64,000 nt of DNA from CAWCUU01 sp963798855 (lineage in GTDB: Bacteria > Gemmatimonadota > Gemmatimonadetes > Longimicrobiales > RSA9). Below the pieces are notes generated by a model. It was not told the DNA's origin and searched no databases. It saw nothing but the letters and a program-made list of their open reading frames with translations. Shown here piece after piece: positions 8,120 to 16,782 of this stretch (positions within the stretch are counted from its first letter, which is position 1; each line of letters opens with the position of its first letter). The stretch is from the NCBI GenBank assembly GCA_963798855.1, contig CAWCUU010000003.1, positions 620,001 to 684,000 of the forward strand, given 5' to 3'. The position numbers and the translations under genes are program-made.

Positions 8120-8749
8120 GTGACCGAGGAACGCCCACCGGCCACGGAGCCGACCGTCCCACCACCCGCGGGACCGTCCGGAGGGGCGCTCGCGCGTCTC
8201 GCCTCCGCGATCAACCGCCTCAACGAAGCCGTGGGCACCGCCGTGCAGTGGCTGGCGCTGCTCATGGTGTTGATCGGCGCCTACAACGCGCTCGCCCGCT
8301 ACGCGACCCGCTATACCGCCGCGACGCTGACGTCGAACGCGCTCATCGACCTGCAGTGGTACGCCTTCAGCCTGATCTTCCTGCTCGGCGCCGCGTACGG
8401 TCTGAAGCACGACGTGCACGTGCGCGTGGACGTGCTCTACAGCCGGCTGAGTGAACGCGCCCGCGCCTGGATCGACCTGCTCGGATCGCTGCTGTTCCTG
8501 CTGCCGTTCTCGCTGCTGATGCTGTGGACGGCGTGGCCGCCCGTGCGGAACTCGTGGGCCGTCCGCGAGACGTCGCCCGATCCCGGCGGGCTGCCGCGCT
8601 ATCCGATCAAGGCCGTGCTGCTGCTTTCCTTCGTGCTGCTCCTCCTGCAGGGCATCGCGCAGATCATCGAGACCATCGCCGTGCTGCGCGGCGCGTCCAG
8701 CGACGAGGTGGGACTGGAGCAGGAGTACCACCACGGGGAGGGCATCTGA
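8120..8749 (+). CDS. TRAP transporter small membrane subunit (DctQ-type)
   Basis: The 209-aa protein has a Pro-rich cytoplasmic N-terminus (residues 1-35) and four transmembrane helices in the DctQ pattern, with the conserved segments NALARYATRYT and LGAAYGLKHDVHVRVDVLYS between helices 1 and 3. With the large subunit encoded immediately downstream it forms the sodium-driven membrane part of a TRAP importer. GTG start at 8120. The large subunit begins 26 bp after the stop, or overlaps it if a CTG start is used. Confidence 0.9.
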   Translation: MTEERPPATEPTVPPPAGPSGGALARLASAINRLNEAVGTAVQWLALLMVLIGAYNALARYATRYTAATLTSNALIDLQWYAFSLIFLLGAAYGLKHDVHVRVDVLYSRLSERARAWIDLLGSLLFLLPFSLLMLWTAWPPVRNSWAVRETSPDPGGLPRYPIKAVLLLSFVLLLLQGIAQIIETIAVLRGASSDEVGLEQEYHHGEGI

Positions 8750-8775
8750 ACCCGGGCGACGTCTGGGGCCCCATC

Positions 8776-10077
8776 ATGTTCCTCGGGGCGCTGGTGCTGA
8801 TCTTCACCGGCTACCCCGTCGCGTTCGCGCTCGCCGGCACCGCGATGCTGTTCGCGCTTCTCGGCTGGCTCGCCGGCGTCTTCGACCCCTACCTGCTGCT
8901 CGCGCTGCCCGAGCGCGCGTTCGGCATCATGTCGAACTACACGCTGCTCGCCGTGCCCTTCTTCATCTTCATGGGCACCGTGCTCGAGAAGTCGCGCCTC
9001 GCCGAGCAGCTCCTCGAGACGATCGGCATCCTGTTCGGCCGCTTCCGTGGAGGCCTCGCGCTCGGTGTCATCTTCGTCGGCGCGCTGCTCGCCGCCGCGA
9101 CCGGGGTCGTCGGCGCCTCCGTAACTGCCATGGGGCTGATCTCACTCCCCGTGATGCTGCGCTACGGCTACCGGCGCGACACCGCGCTCGGCGTCATCGC
9201 CGCCTCCGGGACCCTCGGCCAGATCATCCCGCCCAGCATCGTGCTCATCGTGCTCGGCGACCAGCTCGGCGTCTCCGTCGGCGACCTCTTCGCACACGCG
9301 CTCATCCCCGGGCTGATCCTGACCGGGCTCTACGCGCTCTACGTCGTCGGCGTCGCCATCGTCCGTCCGAACGCGGTGCCGGCGCTCCCGCGCGAGGCCC
9401 GCGAGATGCCCGGCGCCGAGCTCGTCCGCCGGGTCGCGTTCTCGCTGCTGCCGCCGCTCTTTCTGATCCTCATCGTGCTCGGCAGCATCTTCGCCGGCCT
9501 CGCCACGCCCACCGAGGCCGGCGCGCTCGGCGCCGTCGGCGCGATGATCCTCGCCGCCCTGAATGGGCAGCTCGGCCGCAGCACGCTGCGCGGCGCGATG
9601 CGCGAGACCACGAAGCTCACGGTCATGGTCGTCTTCCTGCTCATCGGATCGACCGCCTTCTCGCTCGTCTTCCGCGGCCTCTACGGCAATGTCTGGATCG
9701 CCGACCTGCTCACCGGTCTGCCCGGCGGCGCGCTCGGCTACCTCATCGCCGTCAACGCCGTCGTCTTCTTCCTCGGCTTCTTCATCGACTTCTTCGAGAT
9801 CGCCTTCATCATCGTGCCGCTCATCGTCGCACCCGCGCACCGCCTCGGCATCGACCTCACCTGGCTCGGCATCGTCATCGCGCTGAACCTCCAGACGTCG
9901 TTCCTGACCCCGCCGTTCGGCTTCTCGCTCTTCTACCTGCGAGGCGTGACGCCGCTCGAGATCCCGACGACCTCGATCTACCGCGGCGCGGTCCCGTTCA
10001 TCGTCATCCAGGTGCTCCTGCTCGCCGTGCTCATCACCTTCGCGCACCCGTCGCTGCCGACGCCGCTCGGGCCGTAG
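8776..10077 (+). CDS. TRAP transporter large permease subunit (DctM-type)
   Basis: The 433-aa polytopic protein (about 12 helices) belongs to the ion-transporter superfamily. DctM landmarks are FTGYPVAFALAGTAMLFALL, ATGVVGASVTAMGLISLPVM, ASGTLGQIIPPSIVLIVLGD, GLATPTEAGALGAVGA and LQTSFLTPPFGFSLFYLRGV. It carries the solute and sodium path. A possible CTG start at 8746 (giving LNPGDVWGPI before the ATG) would overlap the DctQ stop. The likely partner binding protein is encoded 3.6 kb away on the other strand (13704-14882). Confidence 0.93.
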   Translation: MFLGALVLIFTGYPVAFALAGTAMLFALLGWLAGVFDPYLLLALPERAFGIMSNYTLLAVPFFIFMGTVLEKSRLAEQLLETIGILFGRFRGGLALGVIFVGALLAAATGVVGASVTAMGLISLPVMLRYGYRRDTALGVIAASGTLGQIIPPSIVLIVLGDQLGVSVGDLFAHALIPGLILTGLYALYVVGVAIVRPNAVPALPREAREMPGAELVRRVAFSLLPPLFLILIVLGSIFAGLATPTEAGALGAVGAMILAALNGQLGRSTLRGAMRETTKLTVMVVFLLIGSTAFSLVFRGLYGNVWIADLLTGLPGGALGYLIAVNAVVFFLGFFIDFFEIAFIIVPLIVAPAHRLGIDLTWLGIVIALNLQTSFLTPPFGFSLFYLRGVTPLEIPTTSIYRGAVPFIVIQVLLLAVLITFAHPSLPTPLGP

Positions 10078-10135
10078 TCGCTACGACGCCGTCCCCCATC
10101 GAGCTGCTGCGGGGGAGGATCGGGCCCCCACGAGC

Positions 10136-10443
10136 GTCAACTGCTTGAAACGAAGGCGTCGGAGGCGTCCGAGGCTCGGAGGTCTTCTTTTGTTCACGCC
10201 CGTCTGACCACTCCCTTCCAGCCGGCTACGAGGGCGCCGACGATCAGATTGATGAGCGGGTGCGGGTCCAGGTCCGCGGGCCACAGGTGTAACCCCGGCA
10301 TTCAGGGTCCGGGATACCGATGGACGTCGATGGGCCCCGGGAATGACGCGGCGCGTGATCCAGTCGCCATCGAGTTCCCGAACACGGATACCCCTTCCGT
10401 CGCCTCCGACCCTGTTCGAGCTCTTCGTGTCAATCGGTTGAGG
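10136..10443 (+). repeat. repeat family A, copy 2
   Basis: This 308-bp element aligns with 6928-7166. It begins GTCAACTGCTTGAAACGAAG and ends with the inverted counterpart (CTTCGTGTCAATCGGTTGAG), 16 of 20 positions matching by eye. It occupies most of the 550-bp gap between the TRAP permease and the PadR gene. Confidence 0.6.
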
Positions 10444-10557
10444 AGCCGGGACCGCCCCGAAAGCAGAAGGATGCCGGATGCGGCGGGCATGCTGGCCCGG
10501 CTCGCGCCGGCGGCATGAGCGCATGGCGATAGCTCCTCCTGCTGCCCTTGACGCTGG

Positions 10558-10587
10558 GCGGAGGTTGATTTTAGACTCTCAATGGAA
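10558..10587 (+). promoter_or_regulatory. candidate sigma-70-like promoter of the PadR-ADOP pair
   Basis: TTGACG at 10558-10563 and TAGACT at 10582-10587 are separated by 18 bp, about 40 bp before the chosen PadR start. The match is moderate. Confidence 0.35.
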
Positions 10588-10626
10588 ACCCTCAACCCCA
10601 CCCATCTCGACCCCTCGAGGAACGAC

Positions 10627-10971
10627 ATGCCCGACGACGAATCCATGCAGGTCGTGAAAGGGACCCTCGATCTGCTCGTGCTCAAGGCGCTGAGCTGGAC
10701 GCCGATGCACGGGCTGGAGATCACGAACTGGCTCGAGGAGCGCTCGGCCGGCGCGCTGAGCTTCGACGACTCGGGCGTCTATCAGGCGCTGTACCGGATG
10801 GAGGCGCGCGGGCTGATCGAGGCGGAGTGGGGCGTGAGCGAGAACAACCGGCGGGCGCGCTACTATTCGATCCGGCCGAAGGGGAAGCGACATCTGGCGG
10901 AGGAGACGGACCGGCTGGTGCGCTACGGCGAGCTGGTGACGGGGATCCTGACATCGCCGGTGCCGGCATGA
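10627..10971 (+). CDS. PadR-family transcriptional regulator
   Basis: The 114-aa winged-helix protein starts with the PadR core QVVKGTLDLLVLKALSWTPM. The recognition-helix/wing region is DDSGVYQALYRMEARGLIEA followed by EWGVSENNRRARYYSIRPKG, and there is a short C-terminal helix. ATG 10627 is preceded by GAGG; the upstream ATG at 10582 sits inside the presumed promoter. It overlaps the ADOP start by 4 bp (ATGA), the standard arrangement in which the PadR repressor controls its neighbouring permease. Confidence 0.9.
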   Translation: MPDDESMQVVKGTLDLLVLKALSWTPMHGLEITNWLEERSAGALSFDDSGVYQALYRMEARGLIEAEWGVSENNRRARYYSIRPKGKRHLAEETDRLVRYGELVTGILTSPVPA

Positions 10972-13702
10972 TCCGGCCGGGCGTGAAGCGGCTGTTCCGG
11001 CTGGGGGTGCGGCGGCGCGAGATGATCGACCGGGAGACGGCCGAGGAGATCGAAGCGCACATCGCGATGCGGGCGGAGCAGCTGGAGCGGGAGGGGCTGT
11101 TGCCGGAGGCGGCGCGAGCGGAGGCGGAGCGGCGCTTCGGCGCGTCGGCCGAATCGCGGCGCGCGCTGCTGCACGAGGCGGAGCGGCGCGAGCGGCGCCT
11201 GGGCGTCTTCGGCTGGCTGGACGCGGTTCGCCAGGACCTGCGACAGGCTGTCCGCTCGATGGCGGGCGAGCCGGGGCTCACGGCGGTGGTCGTGCTGGTG
11301 ATCGCGCTCGGGGTGGGGGCGAACGCGGCGATGTTCGGGGTGCTGGACCGGCTGCTGCTGCGCGGTCCGGAGCACGTGGTCGCGCCGGAAGCGGGTGACT
11401 CGCATCTACTATACGGTGGACGTGCCGGGCCGGGGTCGCTTCAAGGCGACGACGTTCGGCTACATCACGTATGCGATCATGCGCGACGACACGCACTCGT
11501 TCGAGCGGCGTGGGAGCGCATACGTACGTCGGGGACGCGACGCTGGGGAGCGGCGAGTCGGCGACGAGGATCCGGATGGCCAGCGCGACGTGGGACTTCT
11601 TCACCATGCTGGGAGTACGGGCGGCGCTGGGCCGCTTCTACGATGCGCAGGAGGACCGCCCGGGCGATGCACGGGCGGTGGTCGTGATCGGCTACGGCCT
11701 CTGGCAGCGTCGATTCGGCGGCGAAGTGGACGTGATCGGCCGGGACGTCACGATCGAGGGTCGAGCGGTACACGGTGATCGGCGTCGCGCCGAAGGGCTT
11801 CACGGGCGTGGAGATGGAGCGGGTGGACGCGTGGGTGCCGATGTCGCTGCGCAGCGCGAGCATCACGGACGGACTGGGCGCACTCGTGGAACGCGCAGTG
11901 GCTGAAGGTCGTGGCGCGGCTGAAGCCGGGGGTGAGCACGGAGGCGGCGGGCGAGGACGCGACGCGGGCGTTCCAGCGCGGCGTACACGGGCGACGACGA
12001 GCCGCTGGAGAAGGCGCGCATCACGACCGATCCGATCTGGTTCGACGAGGACGGGCACGAGGCGCTTCGCGTGACCGTCGCCCGCTGGCTGGTCGGCGTA
12101 TCGCTGATCGTGCTGCTCGTGGCGTGCGCGAACGTGGCGAACCTGCTGCTCGCGCGCGCGGTGCGGCACAGCCGCGAGATCGCGGTGCGGCTCGCGCTCG
12201 GCATCTCGCGCACGCGCCTGGTGCGCATGCTGCTCGCGCACAGCCTGCTGCTGGCGGCGCTCGGCGGCGCGGCGGCGCTCGCGGTCGTGCCGATTGCCGG
12301 ACGCGTGGTGCGGGCCGCGCTGCTGCCGGACGTCGAGTGGACGACGCCGCCGCTCGACGCCCGCGTGCTGCTGGTCGCCGGGGGGCTCACGCTGATCGTC
12401 GGCCTCGTGACGGGTCTGCTGCCGCTCGCGCAGACCGCGCGCGGCCGGCTGGGGGATGCGCTCAAGAGCGACGCGCGCAGCGGGGGTGGCCGCACGTCGC
12501 GGCTGCGCACCGGCCTCGCCGTCGCGCAGGCCGCGTTCTCCGTGCTGCTCCTCGTCGGTGCGGGGTTGTTCGTGCGCAGCCTGCGCAACGCCCGCGCGAC
12601 CGATCTGGGCATCGAGCCGGAGCGCGTGCTCACGGTGTCGGCGGACTGGCCCGAGGCGACGGGTGAGACGCCGGACCAGCGGATGGCGGAGCGGCAGGCG
12701 CGCAGGGCGACGTTCTATCCGCCGGCGCTGGCGCGCGTGCGCGCGCTTCCGGAGGTCCGCTCCGCCGCGCTCGCCATCGGCACGCCGTTCCATTCGAGCT
12801 TCACGCAGCACCTGGAGGTTCCGGGCCTCGACTCGGTCCCGGAGCTGCCGGGCGGCGGGCCGTACATCCAGGCGGTGTCGGACGGCTACTTCGAGACTGT
12901 GGGCCTGCGCGTCCTGGCGGGGCGTGGGTTCGGTCCCGGCGACCACGAGGGAACGGAGCCGGTCACGATCGTGAACCGGACGATGGCGCGCACGCTGTGG
13001 CCGAAGGGCGACGCCATCGGTAAATGCCTGATCACCGGCCCGGGCAAGGAGGAGAACCCGTGCGCCCGGATCGTCGGCATCGTCGAGGACGCCCACCGCT
13101 TCGAGCTGCGCGAGAAGGTCGCCATGCAGTACTACGTCCCGCTCGGGCAGGAGCGAGGCATGGGCGGCACGATGCTGCTGGTGCGGCCGCGCGGCCGGCC
13201 GGCGGACGCGATCGGCACCGTGCACGCGACGCTGCGCGGCATCGACTCCTCCGTGCTATGGATCGAGATCGAGCGGCTGTCCGACTCGCTCGATCCGCAG
13301 CTGCAGCCGTGGCGACTCGGAGCGACGCTGGTCGGCGTGTTCGGCGCGCTGGCGCTGCTCATCGCGGCCGTCGGCCTCTACAGCCTGATCGCCTACATGG
13401 TCGCGAGCCGCCGTCACGAGCTCGGCGTGCGCCAGGCGCTCGGCGCTTCGCCGGGCGACGTCGTCCGGCTCGTGCTGAAGAGCGGCCTCACGCTCGCCGG
13501 CTCGGGCATCGCGCTCGGTCTGGTGCTCGCCGTGATCGGCACCCCTCGCATGCGCGACCTGCTCTACGACGCCTCCCCGCGCGACCCGCTCGTCTACGCG
13601 ACGGTCGCGCTCGCGCTGCTCGCCGCCGCCGCGCTGGCGTCTCTCGTGCCGGCCCGGAGGGCCGCCCGCGTCGACCCGGCGGGAGCGCTGCGCGCCGAGT
13701 AG
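10968..13702 (+). pseudogene. ADOP-type FtsX/MacB-like permease, broken by five +1 frameshifts
   Basis: The N-terminal helix (REMIDRETAEEIEAHIAMRA) marks the PadR-linked ADOP family. Then come TM1 (LTAVVVLVIALGVGANAAMF), a periplasmic MacB-like domain, the FtsX helices (VSLIVLLVACANVANLLLAR), a second periplasmic domain and the final FtsX block ending RAARVDPAGALRAE. Between 11390 and 11980 the coding frame steps forward five times. Removing one base near 11390, 11507, 11767, 11871 and 11980 restores a continuous 909-aa protein of normal ADOP length. As written it is non-functional; sequencing error is a strong alternative because the residues on both sides of each shift are conserved. No ATPase is encoded nearby, as is usual for these permeases. 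Confidence 0.85.
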
Positions 13703-13703
13703 C

Positions 13704-14882
13704 TCAGGCCGACTTTCGGCCGAACGCGAAGCGGGCGTAGGCGAGCTCGGGCGCGGCGAAGTAGTCGAAGTCGAGCCGCCGGAACGCGCGCCACTCGTCG
13801 TAGATGGCGCGGAAGCCGGCGTCCTTGGAGGCGAGGTCGCCGAGAACGCCGTCGGTGGCTCGGGCGGCGGCGCGCATGATGTCGTCCGGGAAGGCGCGCA
13901 GCGCGACGCCGTTCTTCGAGACGAGCCGCTGGAGCGCCTTCGGGTTCTCGGTGTCGTAGCGGGCGAGCATGTCCTGGTTCGTGTCGCGGCAGGCGATCTC
14001 CAGGACCTGCTGGTAGCCGGCGGGGAGCTGGTCCCACGCGCGCCGGTTCACGTGCAGCGCCAGGGTCGGGCCCGGCTCCCACCAGCCCGGGTAGTAGTAG
14101 TTCTTCGCGATCTCCGCGAAGCCCAGCTTCTCGTCATCGTAGGGGCCGACCCACTCGGTCGCGTCGATCGCGCCGCGCTCGAGCGCCGGGTAGATGTCGC
14201 CGCCCGCGAGCACCTGCACGGTCACGCCCAGCCGGCTCATCACCTCGCCGCCCAGCCCGGGAATGCGCATGCGCAGGCCGCTGAGATCTGCGACTGAGCC
14301 GATCGGTCGACGGAACCACCCGCCCATCTGGCACCCCGTGTTGCCGCACGGGAAGTTGAGGATACCGAAGTCCGCGAAGATACGGCGCATCCGTTCCAGC
14401 CCGCCGCCATGGTACATCCACGCGTTCTGCTGCCTCGCGGTCAGGCCGAACGGCACGCACGAGTCGAACGCGAGCGCGGGGCTCTTGCCAATGTAGTAGT
14501 ACGACGCCGTATGCCCCGCCTGGACGGTCCCCTGCTGCACGGCGTCCATGACCTGGAGCCCCGGCACCAGCTCGTTCGCGGGGTACACCCGCATCGTGAA
14601 GCGACCCCCGGTGAGCTTCGAGACCCGGTCTGCCAGCACCTCGGCGCCGCCGAACAGGATGTCGAGGCCACGAGGGAAGCTCGAGGCGACGCGCCACATG
14701 ACGCGCGGGCCCGACACGCTCCCGGCCGCGCTTCCCGCGCCCCCCGCCGCTTCGCCACCGGGCCCCGCGCACGCCGCGAGGGACGCGGCCGCACCGAGCG
14801 CGCTGCCGCCGACGCCGACGCCCGCGGCCGCACCGGCGGCCCGCGCGAGGAAGGTCCGTCGCTGGATCGAGTCTCCGTTCAT
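13704..14882 (-). CDS. TRAP transporter periplasmic binding protein (DctP family, TakP-like)
   Basis: The 392-aa protein starts with a twin-arginine signal (QRRTFLARAAGAAAGVGVGG) ending in a Cys (LAACAG) that could be lipidated. The body matches DctP proteins of the 2-oxo-acid-binding TakP kind: MGGWFRRPIGSVADLSGLRM then RIPGLGGEVM, GAIDATEWVGPYDDEKLGF and NYYYPGWWEPGP. The ligand is inferred to be a small carboxylate such as a 2-oxo acid. Its membrane partners are probably the subunits at 8120-10077, from which it is separated by the PadR-ADOP pair and reversed in orientation. It converges on the ADOP gene with one base between the stop codons. Confidence 0.9.
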   Translation of the reverse strand: MNGDSIQRRTFLARAAGAAAGVGVGGSALGAAASLAACAGPGGEAAGGAGSAAGSVSGPRVMWRVASSFPRGLDILFGGAEVLADRVSKLTGGRFTMRVYPANELVPGLQVMDAVQQGTVQAGHTASYYYIGKSPALAFDSCVPFGLTARQQNAWMYHGGGLERMRRIFADFGILNFPCGNTGCQMGGWFRRPIGSVADLSGLRMRIPGLGGEVMSRLGVTVQVLAGGDIYPALERGAIDATEWVGPYDDEKLGFAEIAKNYYYPGWWEPGPTLALHVNRRAWDQLPAGYQQVLEIACRDTNQDMLARYDTENPKALQRLVSKNGVALRAFPDDIMRAAARATDGVLGDLASKDAGFRAIYDEWRAFRRLDFDYFAAPELAYARFAFGRKSA

Positions 14883-15097
14883 GGCTCTGTCAGTCGCTGG
14901 TGGTCGGGGTACGGGGCGCGGGGTCGCAGCTGCCGCGTGGAGCTCGCTTTGTACTCGTGACGACTTCGCGTTAGACTCCGCTCGCGCGGCCGGCGACGCA
15001 ATCCCCCGCTTCGTCGCGCTGCCAGGCGTTCGACGCCGCGGCACTCCCACCGCCGGAACCGGTGCGCCGATCGCCCCGGTCGCCTACCTTCGGCTGC

Positions 15098-15925
15098 ATG
15101 CGACTCCGGGACCTCTTCAGCGCCCCGCGGCCCCTCGTGGGCATGGTGCACCTGCTGCCCCTCCCCGGCTCCCCACGCTGGGATGGGTCGATGCCGCAGG
15201 TGATCGAGCGCGCGCTCTCCGACGCGCTCGCGCTCGCCGAGAACGGAATGGACGGCGTCATCGTCGAGAACTACGGCGACGTCCCCTTCTTCCCAGCCGC
15301 GGTGCCGCCCGAGACGGTCGCCGCGATCGCCGTCGTCGTCGGCGCCGTCGTCGAGGCCGTGCGCGTACCCGTGGGAGTGAACGTGCTCCGCAACGACGCG
15401 GCCGCCGCCCTCGCCGTCGCCGTCGCGACCGGCGCCGGCTTCATCCGCGTCAACGTGCACACCGGCGCCATGCTCGGCGATCAGGGCTGGCTCACCGGAC
15501 GCGCGCACGAGACGCTCCGCGCGCGTGCCACGCTCGGCGCCGACGTCGCGATCCTCGCCGACGTCCTCGTGAAGCACGCCACGCCGCCCGCCGGCGTGGA
15601 CGTCGGACAGGCCGCGCGCGACACCTGGCAGCGAGGGCTCGCGGACGCACTGCTGGTCACCGGACCGGCGACCGGCAGCCGCACGGATCCGGCCCGGCTG
15701 CGTCGCGTGCGCGAAGCCGTCCCCGACGCACCCGTCTGGGTCGCGAGCGGGCTCTCGCCGGAAAACGCGGCGGAGGTGATGGCGCTGGCGGACGGCGCCA
15801 TCGTCGGCAGCGCGCTGGAGCGCGACGGTGTCGCCGGAAACCCGGTGGACCGCGAGCGCGTGCGCCGGCTGCTCGACGCCGTACGCGGCGGCGAGACGGG
15901 CGAGCCGATCGAGTTCTCGACCTGA
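15098..15925 (+). CDS. BtpA/SgcQ-family TIM-barrel protein
   Basis: The 275-aa protein has the family opening LVGMVHLLPLPGSPRWDG, then ENGMDGVIVENYGDVPF, VPVGVNVLRNDAAAALAVA, FIRVNVHTGAMLGDQGWLTG and a C-terminal phosphate-binding-like segment VASGLSPENAAEVMALADGA followed by IVGSALERDG. BtpA is named for photosystem I stability in cyanobacteria. In non-photosynthetic bacteria the role is unknown, and a metabolic enzyme of the TIM-barrel phosphate-binding type is likely. It diverges from the TRAP binding-protein gene across a 215-bp spacer. Confidence 0.8.
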   Translation: MRLRDLFSAPRPLVGMVHLLPLPGSPRWDGSMPQVIERALSDALALAENGMDGVIVENYGDVPFFPAAVPPETVAAIAVVVGAVVEAVRVPVGVNVLRNDAAAALAVAVATGAGFIRVNVHTGAMLGDQGWLTGRAHETLRARATLGADVAILADVLVKHATPPAGVDVGQAARDTWQRGLADALLVTGPATGSRTDPARLRRVREAVPDAPVWVASGLSPENAAEVMALADGAIVGSALERDGVAGNPVDRERVRRLLDAVRGGETGEPIEFST

Positions 15926-15956
15926 CCCCGCCGAAAAGCTACCTGGCCCGAAGTCG

Positions 15957-16419
15957 AATTTCATTTCGGGACAATAGCCGAATCGGCCTGTCTCGACGGC
16001 GGCGGCGCCAATGTCCGCTCGGCGGCGTGTAGGGCTCTGTTCGCGGTAACTGTTGGTGGTGGGGCGACAGTCGCCCCTCCCGTCAGAACGACCTCGCCGG
16101 TCCACCAGGACGACCTCGCCGGTCCACCAGGACGACCTCGCCGGTACACCAGGACGACCTCGCCGGTCCACCAGGACGACCTCGCCCGTCCACCAGGACG
16201 ACCGCGCCCGTCCACCAGGACGACTTCGCCCGTCCGCCGCGGGATGACCCGCCTGCGCCGCTCGAGGCGGTGGAAGGGAGGCGTTTCGTGGCCGGCGGCT
16301 GTTCGCCCCCCGGCCACCAACACTTCCTGCGAACAGAGCCCGACACCGGGTGGAGGAGATGTCCGCGCGGCGCGGCCGGCGTCCTCCGGCCGAGGCCGGT
16401 TGCGTCCCGAAATGAAATG
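15957..16419. repeat. 463-bp element with about 120-bp imperfect inverted repeats
   Basis: The left arm (15957-16080) and the right arm (16295-16419) are imperfect reverse complements. Matching blocks include ATTTCATTTCGGGAC against GTCCCGAAATGAAAT at the outer ends, GGGCTCTGTTCGC against GCGAACAGAGCCC, and TGTTGGTGG against CCACCAACA. A 22-bp tandem array sits in the centre. No coding sequence is evident. It fills the gap between the BtpA-like and FmdB genes. Confidence 0.75.
16088..16241. repeat. 22-bp tandem repeat, seven copies
   Basis: Seven head-to-tail units of ACGACCTCGCCGGTCCACC + AGG run in exact 22-bp register from 16088, with a few substitutions (mainly GG to CC in later copies). 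There are no unique spacers, so it is not a CRISPR array. Confidence 0.9.
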
Positions 16420-16504
16420 CCGGCGATACGCGCATGGGAAGCGCTCCCCGGAAGGCGTGCCGACTGCTATCTTTAGGCGGATATTCACAACGGAGCGAGT
16501 TTCG

Positions 16505-16729
16505 ATGCCCCTGTACGAATACGTATGCCGCGACTGCGGCGACCGGTTCGAGGCGATGCGCAGAGTAGAGGAGCGCCTCAGCGTCACGACCTGCCCGGGC
16601 TGCGGCGGCGAGCGCACGTCGCTGGCGATGTCGGCCCCGGGCTTCGTCGGCGCGGGAGCCACGACGGTGGGGGACAGCTGCGCGGCGCGCCCGAACGGTG
16701 GATGCTGCGGCGGCGCCTGCCTGAACTGA
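16505..16729 (+). CDS. FmdB-family zinc-ribbon protein
   Basis: The 74-aa protein begins MPLYEYVCRDCGDRFEAM with paired CxxC motifs (CRDCG and CPGCG) that form a zinc ribbon, as in the FmdB putative regulatory family. A Gly/Cys-rich tail (CAARPNGGCCGGACLN) follows. The ATG is preceded by GGAG at about 11 nt. The function of the family is not established; an FmdB member was first noted upstream of formamidase/amidase genes. The gene lies just right of the inverted-repeat element. Confidence 0.85.
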   Translation: MPLYEYVCRDCGDRFEAMRRVEERLSVTTCPGCGGERTSLAMSAPGFVGAGATTVGDSCAARPNGGCCGGACLN

Positions 16730-16782
16730 GGCGTCACGCGTCGGCGGACTGGTGAGTGGCTGTCGGGACGGCGCGACGACAG

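Noticed and set aside
7358..8734. 458-aa minus-strand frame across the L,D-transpeptidase and DctQ genes
   Set aside because: It spans two recognised genes antisense and lacks any recognisable motif.
11390..11980. Programmed ribosomal frameshifting in the ADOP gene
   Set aside because: Five shifts without slippery heptamers or stop-codon context are not plausible; insertions in the sequence explain them better.
16088..16241. The 22-bp array as a CRISPR array
   Set aside because: Units abut directly with no unique spacers, and no cas genes are present. The same holds for 42921-43052 and 49557-49684.
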